A program made the translations under genes and the position numbers. DNA of 64,000 bases from Trileptium ribeirensis (taxonomy: Eukaryota; Nematoda; Enoplea; Enoplida; Thoracostomopsidae). The stretch covers positions 1 through 64,000 of the forward strand of contig JASANE010016153.1 in assembly GCA_030248225.1 (NCBI GenBank). Reading direction: 5' to 3'. Of this stretch, positions 1 to 12,217 are shown in pieces. Under the pieces are notes generated by a model. That model did not search any database. It was given only the letters and a program-made list of their open reading frames with translations, and was not told where the DNA came from. The stretch's first letter is position 1. Every line of letters begins with the position of its first letter.

Positions 1-1947
1 ATGGAAGACGAGCAAAGGGACACGATGCTTCGCATGTTTTTCCAGCGAGGCTTACGCCCTGAGGTGCGTAGGCAGGTTCTCAACCAGATCCATGAGTGTG
101 AGACATTTCGGGATACCGTGGGTGTCGCTAAGCGATATGAAGACGCTAGCGCCGCGTGCCCCGAACCAGACGCGCCTGCCGCTAGTAAGCCTCGGGCTAA
201 AACCGTTAATTCTTTACTTGAGGAAGGAGGAGAAGGCCTGATCACACAACTTCAAAATATGATGGAGGAGCATCGTAAGGCAAATAACAACAATAGTGAC
301 ACTATAAGTCGGTTGCTGGATGTGATTGATAAGAGGGTCGAGAACACGCGCCAGCTTAACGCTCTCGCGCCGCCGTTTGTGCCTGGCTCACCCGCCGCGC
401 CACCGTGCTTGCCAATGCCGCAGATTACCTGCTATCGCTGCGGAGAACCAGGACACGTTATGCGCGAATGCCCGTATAACGTGCGGTATCCGCCTATTGC
501 CGTGAATGGTGCGCCGCGCAATGTCGAGCCAGCCGCAGCATATGCATCTGGAGCTGCGCGCCGAGAGCCAGGGCCGCCCGGACCGAGAAATGGTGTGGGT
601 GCATACCCACGAAACGATAACTATAATGTGGGCCGAGGAGGCCCACCGCCACAGTTTCGGCGAACCGAAAATGGAAACGGATATCGGAATAACTCCGGGT
701 GGAATAATCCACCCAACGCGGGAATGCGATCTACTGGCCCGAATCAAGCGGGGCCACAGTATGGTCGACCACCGCCAGGATTTGCCAATAATACTCGCGG
801 AAGCGACAGCTATAATAACCGGCCGGCACCGGCCTATGGGTATCAACGCGCCCAAAGCGAACGACCCCCACCTAATAGAGGCATGGGGCCCCAGCAAATG
901 CAACCTGGCCGATTTTACTCACGGGATGACAACAACCGGAATAGCGGCGCTGTACCGCGCCGGCGATATCAATTAAATTGTAGCGCATCGCAAGGTAATG
1001 GAAATAGAGAACCGAGCCCAGCCACCACCCATCGATTAGAGGTGCTTAGTCGTGAGCTGGGTATGATTCAAGGTAAATTAGGACATAGTGAACCAACTGG
1101 ACGTGTGAACGCTATTGCGACGACTGAAGAACCGTTGTACGATGACGACGGATATCTGATAAACAGACACGATGACTTGGACGATTTTGAGACTATGGAA
1201 GGACTTGTTGAGAGACATCTGAACGTGATCACGTCCACTTCGTGGGCTGATGCCGCGCGTCTTCCACGAAGTCGTGATCTAGTTCAGGGTATGGACAGCC
1301 CCGGACTTATGGAATTGTGCCCTAGGGACCTGGACGATGACCAAGACGGAATTGAGTTTACTAACGCTGTATATAGTAAAGAAAACACAAAATACCAAAA
1401 AGAGGGATACATGGGAGAGGGATTGTCTATGTTGTGTGTGGATGCACCCAGCGCGGGTGTTGACCCACTTGTATATATGTCCGCGAGCGAAGTAGATGGC
1501 GAACAGCGAGGCGAGCGATCGACTAGTCAATCGAACCGTCCGGCCATGCGTGGGTCCGGTATGAACGCACGAACTTTAACCGCAACGGAAGATAGTGATG
1601 GAAGTATGGAAATTTGTGAGGAAATGGAAAATGGTTGTGTTCAAAATTATAGGTTGAGAGATTATAAAGGAAGTGTTGATTTTAAAACCGGTACTCCCCA
1701 GGGAATCACCTCAAGGGGGAATTCCGGGACCCCCAGCTCTTTGGAGATGACTGCAGAGATTGTGGATGAAGATGATGTTGTTGTATTTGATGAGCCATTA
1801 TTATTATTTTCCTCCTCTGTGGCTGGCCATCCGTGTGTTGAGAGTGTTGTTGTTGATGATTCCGGCAGGGAAGCCGATGATGTTGATATGGCTCAGGGAG
1901 AATTGAATTTATTCGGGTCGCCGTGTGAGGCACCCATGGAGTTTTAA
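1..1947 (+). CDS. retrotransposon Gag-like protein, cut by window edge, no pol downstream
   Basis: The open frame runs from the first base to a TAA at 1945-1947 (648 codons), so it probably starts upstream and the ATG at base 1 may be internal. Residues 1-45 resemble the C-terminal end of a Ty3-type Gag capsid domain (FFQRGLRPEVRRQVL pattern). A CCHC zinc knuckle, CYRCGEPGHVMREC, lies at 430-471, with the expected C-X2-C-X4-H-X4-C spacing. It is followed by a Gly/Asn/Pro/Arg-rich tract (about residues 175-330), typical of nucleic-acid binding, and then an acidic low-complexity tail. By family knowledge Gag packages element RNA. No protease or reverse transcriptase is seen in the next 900 bases in any frame, so this may be a gag-only (TR-GAG-like) element or a deleted copy. 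Confidence 0.75.
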   Translation: MEDEQRDTMLRMFFQRGLRPEVRRQVLNQIHECETFRDTVGVAKRYEDASAACPEPDAPAASKPRAKTVNSLLEEGGEGLITQLQNMMEEHRKANNNNSDTISRLLDVIDKRVENTRQLNALAPPFVPGSPAAPPCLPMPQITCYRCGEPGHVMRECPYNVRYPPIAVNGAPRNVEPAAAYASGAARREPGPPGPRNGVGAYPRNDNYNVGRGGPPPQFRRTENGNGYRNNSGWNNPPNAGMRSTGPNQAGPQYGRPPPGFANNTRGSDSYNNRPAPAYGYQRAQSERPPPNRGMGPQQMQPGRFYSRDDNNRNSGAVPRRRYQLNCSASQGNGNREPSPATTHRLEVLSRELGMIQGKLGHSEPTGRVNAIATTEEPLYDDDGYLINRHDDLDDFETMEGLVERHLNVITSTSWADAARLPRSRDLVQGMDSPGLMELCPRDLDDDQDGIEFTNAVYSKENTKYQKEGYMGEGLSMLCVDAPSAGVDPLVYMSASEVDGEQRGERSTSQSNRPAMRGSGMNARTLTATEDSDGSMEICEEMENGCVQNYRLRDYKGSVDFKTGTPQGITSRGNSGTPSSLEMTAEIVDEDDVVVFDEPLLLFSSSVAGHPCVESVVVDDSGREADDVDMAQGELNLFGSPCEAPMEF

Positions 1948-2896
1948 GAGTCGGCGGACGACCAGGAATGAGGGAGGCTAGGTTGGATGATGATGGTACC
2001 TCATAGAGGCCGCCTAGCCCTAGTTCCGTTCTAAATTATAGGTCGCATTAGCAATACGTATGTACGTTCTTGGTTCGTTTACGTATTGCTGGGCTCGGGG
2101 ATTCTAGGAAAGATCCGAAATCAGTTGATAAAGCCTAAAGATATCTAGATAATATGCAGTGTGAGCTTTTGGGTCCACGAATTGGTGCAGGCCCAAAATT
2201 TTCTAACCTATTAATTTCTAATCAGACCCAAACTGTACCATGTAAGTTCAGATGTAAATTTTGATTTAAATCATCAATTTTGACAAAATTTTTATTAGAA
2301 GAAAATTTCTTGAGTCCAATAATTTTAATATCCTTTTTCTTCATAATTTACCGCAATTTTACGTCTAATGTTGAAATTTTAATCATATAATTGATAAATT
2401 TTTGGCGCGGCGCGGGGGAGGGGTGGGGCACGAGGCCTAAGTAGAGATATGTGCAAATATTTATTTGTATTCGTTAAAATAATTTGTTTTCGTTTGTGCA
2501 CATTTGCACTGCCCCAGACCGAAAATGTTTAATCGGACCCACTTAAATTGTCCATTCTGTGTCGTGTATACTAGTGCCCATTCTGGAAAGACCCTGTATA
2601 CTAATGATTTGATAATGTTATTTTGTCACATTTGTCGTAATCCACTTAAGGTGTCCGTCCCAGTGAGCAGTTCGGTTGCTAGATACCGCCGTTCATAGTT
2701 TTCTGTTTCAAGGGTAAGCTGTCGGTGACTAATTGCTCACTGGAATACGTCAAAACAGCATTTAACACTGTTCAAGTCTGGTGTTACTATTTACCAGATT
2801 TCTAATACAATCAATTTTATATATCGATGTGATTATGTAGATCTTGTTTTTTATGATTGGGTGACGTGTATATTGGGTTTATTCTTTTTGTTTCAG
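1948..2896. other. non-coding: 3' part of the gag element and/or USP5 intron
   Basis: No convincing coding sequence. A purine/G-rich stretch at about 2404-2430 could be a polypurine tract of the preceding gag element, but no LTR copy can be matched to it within the window. The last bases (2885-2896) form a pyrimidine-rich 3' splice site ahead of the first recognised USP5 exon. Confidence 0.4.
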
Positions 2897-2960
2897 CATT
2901 TTGGCATCAACATGATGGAAATGGAGAAAACGGAAAAGACAATGCTCGAACTTGAATTGG
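2897..2960 (+). CDS. USP5: USP5 exon: linker between UBP zinc finger and catalytic domain
   Basis: Follows the acceptor TTTCAG and ends at the donor G|GTAATT. It encodes HFGINMMEMEKTEKTMLELE, which matches the conserved USP5 stretch just N-terminal to the catalytic domain. The final G pairs with AT of the next exon to make Asp. Confidence 0.85.
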
Positions 2961-5900
2961 GTAATTAATACGTTATATACGTTTGATTTTGAATATTTGG
3001 ATAATTTTTGACCACCTGCTTTAATAATTCATTTGCGTGTATACGCTCAATTAAATAATTAATTTAATAAATGTATAGCCTATTTCACATTATCAAATAT
3101 GTGCCTAAACTATTGTTGTTTTATATAATCAAACTTGGCATAAACGTCAAGTGGTGAGCTGCTCATTGCATTGAGATTATAAATCTGATAACACTTGTTT
3201 CCTGTCACCGAACGCATGAAATCATGTCACCGCTCGTTCAATGTTTGTTCTACGATTTGCTAATGCCATCACTCAACACCATTTAAAGGATTCGATAGTT
3301 CATTTATTCACATCGCCTCATTTAACCGAGTTGAACACTATTTACTTAGTCATTGGGCCCGTTCACTGGATTTGATATTTTACTTACTCGCCAAAATTCA
3401 ACGGAATTGACGCTTTACTGACTCATTCGTCTCATTCAAGGGATTTTGCACTTTTCTGACTTACTCGCCACATACATCGTATTTAAATATTCACACTTAC
3501 TCACCCCCACCATTCAACGGATTTGACACTACTGAATCGTTAGCACCATTCAACGGATACGGCGATTTACTGAGTCGTTCGCCCTTTCAACGGATTTAAC
3601 ACTTTGTTGAATCATTCGCCTCATTCAACTTACTTGACGCCTGAATGGATCGCTCGCCCGTTCAGTGGATTTGACACTACTGGCTCGCTTGCTCTATTCA
3701 ACAGATGTGACATTTTACTGGTTGCGTGTGACGTTCAACGGATTTGACACTTTGCTAACTCAATCGTCCAATCCAGTAGGTTTACCGTTTTGCTAATGGA
3801 TTTGTTCGACTGGAAATCGCTAATATTTTGTCTATTAATAATTAGGTAGTAGCGCCCTAAAGGTTTTAACCTAATTACATTCAGGCAAGATTTAAATTAT
3901 GTTAGAGCAGGATTCAGATGTTACTTTAGTTAGCATTATAGGGTCGAATATCGGCCGAGCCGATGCGGTAAAACGGTCATCCTTTAGTTTTAATGGTATG
4001 TGTAATGAAAATTGAGGTTTATCTTTATTTTTGTGATAATAACTTATTGACTTTATAAAAATTAAAATAAAAGTCTATATCTAACCTGTCCACAGCCCTC
4101 CCAAAAGTGGTGGAAATTGGGGGCCCCATGTACATTCTCGGGGTAAATTTCAAAGTTGTGGGGAATAAATTTTTGCTTAAAATACTAAATATTGCCGTAT
4201 TTTCATGTAGTTTACTGCCGTGCATCTATTTTCAAGCTATAAAAGACGTTTTAGCATTAGAAATAATGGTAATTAGTGTTTAAAATTCATTTGCATACAA
4301 AAAACATTATTTTGAGACATAAATTTTTTTTTGGATTTAGTTGAACATGGCGGTTTCAGCCCATGTGAGAAAAACCTCACGACCTTGGTGGCATTTGGAA
4401 AGTGGGACTGCCCCCACTATGGACAGGCCAGTATATAGTTTATAGAATAGGAGAAACTTAGCGCATTTTACATTATATATGCACTTTTTTGCAGATTTGA
4501 ATCAGAAATACGAATGGTCGGCAATTCAAGAAGACGGTTTAAGCCTTGAGCCTCTGTACGGCGCCGGATACACGGGAATGATCAACCTCGGCAGTTCGTG
4601 TTATATCAATTCTTCGTAAGTTGCTTTCAAATTTTTTCTAATTCAATGAATAAATTATTTTTAAATATTTAATATTTTTAATATGTATTTGCTAGCCTTG
4701 AGTAATGTTTCAACTACGATTGTGTATTTGAGGCCAAAGTCTCTATTTAGCACTATGAAGTATTGACAATACGTACTTGCGATTAAGACTCCAATACACA
4801 GTTTTATTTCAAATTTTGAACAGTATTTATGATTGGCCTTAATGTGAAACAGCATGAATTCCTTCGATAGTTCCGTTACGTACGCTATAGCCTGGCCTCT
4901 TCGCAAATGCCTCTCCTTATATTTCAGCAGTTCCCTCCTGACCAGGTTATGCCTCCTGATAAATTTAGATTTCCCTCTGATAAATTCACCCAGTGTCTTT
5001 CAGGTACATATTTCAAGGCAACATTAACAATGATCGTCCTAACAAAAGTGGTTGTAATAAAACTTAGCTTTATTGCTGTTGTTTCAATTGTTCTCGATAA
5101 ATTCCTGACTAAATTGATGCACGGCGTGCGGAAATACGCATTCTCAGAAAGTAAACAATAAATATGCAACAAAAATAATGTTGAACATCATGTAACCGTA
5201 TGGAAAGCGCGACAACTGCAATAACAAAACCCCCCGTTAACCTGGGAGTGTGGTTTTCTCCCTAGCTAACCTGATGGAAATATTCTCTAGTATTAGTGAG
5301 TTTGAGCTGCCCCCTCCTCGCATAAAAACCGCAGTCGCTATTTAGTTGCTGTGGATAGTTGGGAAAACATGCAGCGGACAGCTACGTTTTCGACTGGTGT
5401 AGAACATAGGCTAACATGTTAGCAACGTAGTAATAGTGTTAATGCGGTAGCCATTTTTTAATACAGTAGCTGATCATTCTATTGAATTAATATTTTACAA
5501 CTTCATTTCAGAATCCAAACGCTGTGTCAGGTTCCGGAATTTAAGGCAAAATATTGTAGTCTTGCTGAGAACACTTTCAACGCGTTGCACGAGGATCCGA
5601 CAGGAAGCTTTAATGCCCAGATGTCGAAGGTTAACACGATAAATATTATTGTTTGATTTCTCAGTGGGGAGGTGGAGAAAGCTATTATTACGTTCTTTTC
5701 TGTCTGCATTTGTTTCATTATGTTTCTCTTGAGTAGCTTTTATACAACACGGTTCACAAGTGACTGCCGACTTTTAAGTGAGCAATAATTGAGCGAGTAA
5801 TGGGTAAGCAGCCAGCAAGCGTCGGGTAGCGAGCTGCTATCATTTATGGTGCATTCTGTTGGTTTATGCTTTCTGCTTCTACTTATTGAAAAACTAGCTA

Positions 5901-8900
5901 AATATTGGGCGGTGGTAGAGATTACTACGAACGACATGGGCGTAATAAGCAATGCACAGCAAACTTCTATAGAGTGGTCTGACGTATAGTTGAATTGTAC
6001 TTACCAGCGTAGTGATGTGCTAACCTGGGCGAAGCTCTGCGAATGCTGAGCTATGGAGCAGCTTGATAATAATTCTTCGCTTATTAATCAAAATCTTGTA
6101 ATGTGGTAACTTCCCAAAAAAATTTTGTTCTCGTCGCACGGTAAACCAAAGGTTTATTTGTACTATAAAACCAGATCACGTAGTCGTTTCAGCTTCTATC
6201 TTCACTTCAATCAGGCGACTATTCGAATGCCGCATGGGCTGTATCTATATCGGATAATAAAGGCAATCAACACAACCCCGTGCCGCCCGAAAACGGTATC
6301 CGCCCGCTCGCTTTTCGGTATCTCGTCGGCCAAGGGCATCCAGAGTTTAGCTCGACGCGACAACAGGACGCCGAGGAATATTTACGTTATTTATTCGAAC
6401 TAATCGAGCGAAATTCTGCTGGCGATATTACAAACGACCCGACGATGGCATTTAAGTTTGAGGTAAGCGCGATGTATGAAACCTTAATAGTTTAGTTATT
6501 TTGAGCACTTGGACTGTGAATCAAAATGATGTTTGCAAAAATGCACATCACAGTGAATGTTTTTCGACCCCTTGTCCCCAACATACAAATACATGCAAGT
6601 CATTATGTATGGAGACCTTCAAATGCATACCTTGGAAAAAATTAGCCAGTTCACTCAATAGGCTCCTTAATTATAGCAGTATTACAACGAAATTTTGTGA
6701 ATTACAACTATTACCGTCAGAATTAAGTGCTGGGGAACAGAGTGAAATTTCAATACTCGCCACAACTAGAGTATTGAAATACAGTACTACAGTACTCGTT
6801 CGCAACTTGCTCGTGGGAAAATATTTTATTTTGAAATTCTGTAATGTTTTTCGCTCGCTGCACTCTCGTTGTTCGTCAGTCACTCGTAAGGCCACAGTCA
6901 ATCATGCCGACAATTGTAAAAGCTCCGACCTCATCCTGTGGGTCAAAATGGCCAACAACCAGTTTTTAAGTGCTCTTTGCAAAATCTGGCTAGTCTCGCG
7001 ACACAAGCCTCGAATCGAAAAGCGGAGACCCATATGTGGAATCCGATCAACATTACTGAACAATCAGTTTTTCGTCAACCACTCACTCAGCCGCTGCGTG
7101 CCGGAATAATATGGTTCGTCGGTCCTTTGCCACAAATATTGTTTTTCATATTTATCCATGCTATTGTGTATTTTACCTTACAGCAAGTGTCGATTAATAT
7201 ATCGAGCTAGCTTAATACCATGGTTTTGTTATATAGAGTCAATATTAACCATTATAACTTTTCCGGAGTTTCAAGAATTAGGCCGAAGAGCCCGATGTTT
7301 AAATCGCAGTATTTCTTTTAGGTCTTTTAGTCTTTGTTATTGCATGCATGACATAAGGAATGGCCTATGTATTGGTTTTGGTATGCTGAATGCGAGCCTA
7401 TGGTTACCTAGTCCAGCGCGAATATTGAATGCTTTATCAGAGGTTTTCAATAGGTTTTGACTCAACGGTGTTTCAAGTTTTTCAATGGGTTCAGGGTTCC
7501 AGATGTTTTAGGGGGTATATATCAAACACTAAACTTGTTACTGGTGATTACACAAAATCACAAATTACAGATGAAAATATGTTCTCTCAGTTTTATCCTC
7601 GCTTTCGACATACTAGTTCCTAGGTGATTGTACCTTGCGTTAAACATGTTTGGTTTTCAGTTCGGAAATCATTGGGTTAGAACTACTTTTTTGATGAATT
7701 AAACTGTCACTAAGACAAATTTTGCCTGTAGGTTTGATTCGCAGCGTTGCATACAAAATGTCTTGCGAAGCTCTAAAAAACATTAAAATGAGCGCTATGC
7801 TAAGCCTTTAGTTTACACAAAAGACTGGCATCTGCTGTCGCTGAAAAATTTATTAATAGCTGAACTTCCTACATGGGATAAATACAACGATTACAATTTT
7901 TGATCATTGCTGTGATTTTTGTTATAGATTGAAGAACGCATCGAGTGTTGCGCGAGTTCGCAAGTTGCATACCGTCGACGCAGCGATATTATTTTATCGT
8001 TGCCGTTAGCGATGGACAACGTTATCAACAAAGACGAGGTCAACGCGTACAAGCGACGACAGGATGGTTAGTTAGAAAAAACACATCATTATTTCAGTTT
8101 AGTGGAAAAAATTGATGTAAACTTATCCGAAAACTATGGCCCAGGCTGGAGTTTAATGGAATCATTTTCTTAAAACCATTGCCTAGCATTTTTAAATTAA
8201 TATGTAGCCTGTTTTGATTAAAATCGAAAACTTTCAATAACCTTTATCCTAAATTTGTTGGGCCTTAGACAAATTGTTCATTTCCGCATCGCTCAGCTCA
8301 ACATTCAGGACACCACTAGTACAAATTATTGGAGTAGGCAAAGCGAAAATAGGTACGTTGCCTTCTGTGACTGCCAAACATTTGGGTATTCCAAATTTCA
8401 ATTGCCTGTCGCTGCGTCGGCATGGTTTAATTTATGAAACTACTATGTGTTGTGTTCAACCAAAATAATTGATATCGCTTACAATTTTTCTGAGCAACTG
8501 AATTATTCCTGTCATATTTTTGTATTACTAGGATTGCCTATTTAGAAAGAATCAATTTTATTTTACTTTAATTTCAAAACGTTACGCGTTCGCGTCATTT
8601 TGCCCGCAATCGCTGAGTGAAATCAAACAGACTCGGAATTGATGTTTTTCCATGTGCTTCTTTTCAGCTGGATACCAGAAAGCTTCATCGAGGCAATGAT
8701 CTAAAGTATTTATAAATGTATATAATGCGCAATTTTTGAACCGTTCGATGTTCATTTAAGAAGTTACAAATTGTATTCGAAAGTTTTTCGAGATGTGTTC
8801 GAAATTTTTAGCGTGCTTTTTCGAAATTTTGTGTCATGTTTTTCGATTTCTGAAAGATGCCTTGTTACACATTCGTTGTAAAAGCGACGGTCAGTACTGG

Positions 8901-11900
8901 ATTTCCAGTGTATTCACACACATTGTGAAATTAAGCGTTTGGGCTGTAACAGAATGATGTCATGATCTATCTACACTGAACTGTTACCTTTATTGACATC
9001 ACATCAATAATGTATAACTTGTAACCTTAGATTGTTTACTCTTAATATTGATTACCGGGCATTTCTTAAATGCTTGGCAACAAATACAGAAGAAGTGAGG
9101 CCATGTCGATTTGTATAATATGAAGCTTGTTAATGTTGCATCCTACCCTGTCAGAATTTAGCCAATACAGCGATGAAGTTCTCTAGGTTAGACAAGCAAC
9201 AGTAGAAAAAAATTTCTTGTCATTATTATCAGAGCGTAGTGTAACGTAGTGGAGATTGTTTATGTAAGATAGACACAATATTTTAGCTTAAAATAGTAAA
9301 ACCAAAATCTATATTTCTCTTATTTTACTAATGAATATTATTAATACTGCATCTTTTTGAAGAGATGTTCTCACTTTTTCTCAGTAATTGTATTCAGAAG
9401 CGGCAGCTAGGAACGAGCGACTTCCACCAGATGCGGAAGTTGTTTTACCAAAATTGTTGCTGGATGCCTGTTTGGAACGCTGGGCTGCCGACCAAACGAT
9501 GGACGACTACTATTCTGAAGCAACCAAAGCCCGCGGCAAAGCATGTAGGAGAACAAGGATCGGTAAATAACTTATTGAATTCGGAGATGGAGAAGCGCTA
9601 GCTTCGGAATTGAAGAATTCTCACTCGACCTCACTGTGGTGAAAATATGGGCGTCCGTTTATTTTTTCTCTGTAAACAAGACTTCGTTATCTCAACGTAA
9701 ACCGATATAGACGTGTGAGGGCTCGTATTAAAGCTACAATACTCTAGATGTGCCTATTTGAGGTTTTATCCAGATTCCACGCACCCAGGTCCCAGCACAT
9801 CGGATCAAAGTGGGGTACCCCGGGGTACATGGCTAAATGGGCCATTAGGGTCAATTTTTGCTCATAACTCGGCAATCCATGAGCCGATTTGAATCATTTT
9901 GATATCGGAATATGTGTCCTAGGAAGCTTTATTTATGGGTATATAAATTGTTTTGGCGGGTCTCTATGGGGCCTCGGGAACTTTAGCAGATGACCAAATT
10001 TCCAAAATTTTGGTCAAACTTTGTCGAGGGTTAGCTATGTAACCACTCAAACAATTCGAACGAAATTTGGTGTGTGGATAGAGCTAGTGAGGGGCTTCCT
10101 TACTATAACATGCGAACAGATTTGATATATGAGGTCGCTGGGTCAATTGGTATTTGATGACAAAGTTGGGCCCGACGCCATATATATAGTCATCTGTGAC
10201 ATTATTACCTCTAACCGTATATTGAGAGATTTGTGGCTCAAAGTAAGTTCATATGGGTTTTCATGGGTGCTGATTTCAAATCTTCTCTGTATTTAAACGT
10301 ATCTCTTCGTGTAGAGGTAGTTATATCAATGGTTGAGACAAGGCGAGTGGTGCGAAAGGCACGAGTGTCATGCGGTCTGTAACAAATTCTGTTTGTTTTC
10401 TGTTACTGTGTTTTTCTTAAGATTCTTATATATACATAGATTACATACATATGTTGTTCGCGATTCGTAAGCAGTTCTGAGGTAGAGTTAACCATCTTAG
10501 GGTGCGTGTCTGAGTATCAGTTTTGCTGCATCTATGCCTTATTGGACAGCAGATTAATAAATATTTTTTGGTGAGTTACATCTTTGTTTCGTAACAGGAA
10601 TGTATTTTTTGAAGAGTTGCCCACTGTATGTTAACGTTACAGTTTCTCATTTCTCCGAATTCATACACTTGGCATGTCGCCAGAATTCTAGTATATATTA
10701 TTTAACTTGTTCTGTCAAAAGCTAAACATTCTAGGAGAGTTAGTTGGAGATGTTAAATGATCTTTAAAATAAAACAAACGCAGTAAGATTGATTAAAATT
10801 CATTTATCACAATAATTACATAATTAAATCGGAGTCGTTGACTTATACCTTGTTGGATTATATATATGAGCTGAATAGATAAAATATCAAGCTTTCATGA
10901 CGAGCCCTTGAAGAATGGTGTGTGTGCCAATCATGCCACACTCAATTATATACGTTGTAGGATGACTCGGTTTATTTTTGCGTCATGTGTTCCATTGTTC
11001 GGTGGGGGGGGGGGAGCGTGGACAAGCTTCCCGCTTTACCCTGTCCGCCGAACTTTTGTCCCAAATGCGAACAGAAAAATTCGGCAAGTTGAAAATGTAG
11101 GACCAGAATGAGAAAATTGTGCACCCCGCCGCTGAAAAATATGGCTAATGACGCAATAATGGATCGTGTCATCCCACAGCGTATATAATGTAGTGTAGTA
11201 TCAGTATGACACTTTTCTTAAAGGGTTCATCACGAATTCTTGATAATAATATACTGTGATGGCTTAACCGTACCGTTGCCGTCGCTGTTGTATCTTCTAT
11301 CCATGATATTTCGTCCGTGATAAGTCGTTTAAATGCTGCTGTAGCCAAGTTAGTCGATGAGTTTTGCCAGTTTTTTAGCTTTCAATTGGTAATCTGGTTT
11401 GACCATATTTCAAGGGAACGCATGCTTTCAAGTATTTGATCTAAATTGACGTATGCTTGTTTGGTTCGCTTTATATTAGATTTATATATATCGGGCCTCT
11501 CAATTATTGGATGCGGATATTATTGGATATATTATTTGGATGCGGATCCCGTACTCGGCGATTCCCCCACCCAATTCGATAAAATCCCCCATTTTCGCCG
11601 GCACCACACGCTTTAATTCCACCGTGTTTGATATTGATTCAAGACATGCAAAAATACACATCAATAAATAAAAATAAGTGGTGCGAAACACTTCTTAGTA
11701 GCCTAGAGGTAATTTAATAAGGCAGTTTCTCCTCATAGCAATACCACCCAGTACCGAAAATGCGTACACATAACAGGAAATGTACGAAAAATATGCCAAA
11801 CAATATGCATAAAAACTGAAATTTCTCACTTCCGCTCGAGATTTTCCACCGGTAACGAACATGGGCCCCATACAATCATCTCCCGCCTAGTTTTTTGTGC

Positions 11901-12217
11901 AATTGGAAAGGCCATTATATTATAGCCAGGCTTTCTGTGTATACGCTGTTTTATTTGTTTTTCTAGCAACATTTCCGGATTTTCTCCTCATTCAACTTCA
12001 AAAATTTACTGTCAAAGACGACTGGACACCCCTAAAACTCGACGTTGATCTCCAGCTGCCTGATGATGAAATTATCGACCTTAGCCATCTAAGAGCCAAA
12101 GGTATCCAACCAAACGAAATTCCGATGCCCGAAGATAATGAAGAAAGTGGGCCTACGGCTGGTGCAGGTAGTGGCGCTGAGCCTATTATTAACGAGGGTG
12201 TGCTCGAACAGCTGATG
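2897..12217 (+). CDS. USP5: USP5 / isopeptidase T-type deubiquitinase, partial gene (seven exons, 5' and 3' ends missing)
   Basis: Seven exons on the + strand (2897-2960, 4495-4615, 5512-5629, 6193-6462, 7928-8066, 9398-9562, 11967-12217) join in consistent reading phase with AG/GT borders. They give a protein colinear with animal USP5/USP13 from the linker after the UBP zinc finger through the Cys box and finger region to just before the first UBA domain. USP5 cleaves unanchored polyubiquitin chains and recycles ubiquitin. The upstream zinc-finger exons should lie left of the window. The UBA domains and catalytic His box were not found to the right. Introns are 0.6-2.4 kb, AT-rich and without coding sequence I can support. 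USP5 versus its paralogue USP13 cannot be settled from this part; in most invertebrates there is a single gene. Confidence 0.85.
4495..4615 (+). CDS. USP5: USP5 exon with the catalytic Cys box
   Basis: Acceptor TTTTGCAG, donor TC|GTAAG. It encodes the start of the USP fold, including YGAGYTGMINLGSSCYINS. The nucleophilic cysteine codon is at 4599-4601. The conserved Asn of the N-x-G-x-x-C-Y box is present; the residue two before Cys is Ser rather than the Asn of vertebrate USP5. The Cys box is intact in this part. Confidence 0.88.
5010..5155. repeat. dispersed repeat shared with 29770-29990
   Basis: Partner copy, in the USP5 intron between the exons at 4495-4615 and 5512-5629. The order of matching blocks is the same as at 29770-29990. 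The short ORFs here on both strands are not conserved and are not genes. Confidence 0.5.
5512..5629 (+). CDS. USP5: USP5 exon following the Cys box
   Basis: Acceptor TTTCAG, donor AAG|GTTAAC (a weaker GT donor). It encodes IQTLCQVPEFKAKYC and continues to FNAQMSK, matching the helix after the active-site Cys. The exon ends in phase 0 and joins the next one in frame. Confidence 0.83.
6193..6462 (+). CDS. USP5: USP5 exon with the QQDAEE box
   Basis: I chose the acceptor CGTTTCAG at 6192 because it alone keeps phase 0 with the previous exon and gives SLQSGDYS, matching the LLSGEYS motif of USP5. An AG 18 bases further in would break the frame. The exon contains GQGHPEFSSTRQQDAEEYL, the conserved Gln/Asp box, and ends at GAG|GTAAGC. 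There are 90 codons. Confidence 0.88.
7928..8066 (+). CDS. USP5: USP5 exon, finger/palm region
   Basis: Acceptor GTTATAG, donor GATG|GTTAGT. It encodes IEERIECCASSQVAYRRRSD and then a stretch ending in VINKDEVNAYKRRQD. This aligns with the VEEKIKC...VDYIMQLPVP...LNKEELLEYEEKKRQ segment of USP5. Confidence 0.82.
9236..9260. repeat. short dispersed repeat shared with 12275-12299
   Basis: A 24-25-base stretch (core GTAGTGTAACGTAG, then GGAGATTGT) occurs here and again at about 12275-12299, each time preceded by a TCAGA-like sequence. It probably marks the end of a dispersed repeat family in the USP5 introns. Confidence 0.5.
9398..9562 (+). CDS. USP5: USP5 exon between finger and palm
   Basis: Acceptor TATTCAG, donor ATCG|GTAAAT. 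It encodes LPKLLLDACLERWAADQTMD followed by a Tyr-rich helix and ACRRTRI, matching the S-x-CLEAYGAPEQVDDFWS...AVKTTRFA segment of USP5 in position and phase. Confidence 0.82.
11967..12217 (+). CDS. USP5: USP5 exon, palm to start of first UBA domain
   Basis: Acceptor TTTTCTAG, donor CTGATG|GTAAGC. It encodes FPDFLLIQLQKFTVKDDW, the conserved FP-x-YL-x-IQ-x-KF strand, then LKLDVDLQLPDDEIIDLSHL, an acidic linker and GVLEQLM. The last residues correspond to the first helix of UBA1. No continuation into the MGF of UBA1 was found to the right. Confidence 0.87.

Noticed and set aside
388..976. Overlapping frames on both strands within the first gag
   Set aside because: Shadows of the gag frame in GC-rich sequence.
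6501..7109. 202-codon + strand frame in a USP5 intron
   Set aside because: Lies between two confirmed exons, has no recognisable motif and opens with a non-ATG start; probably chance.
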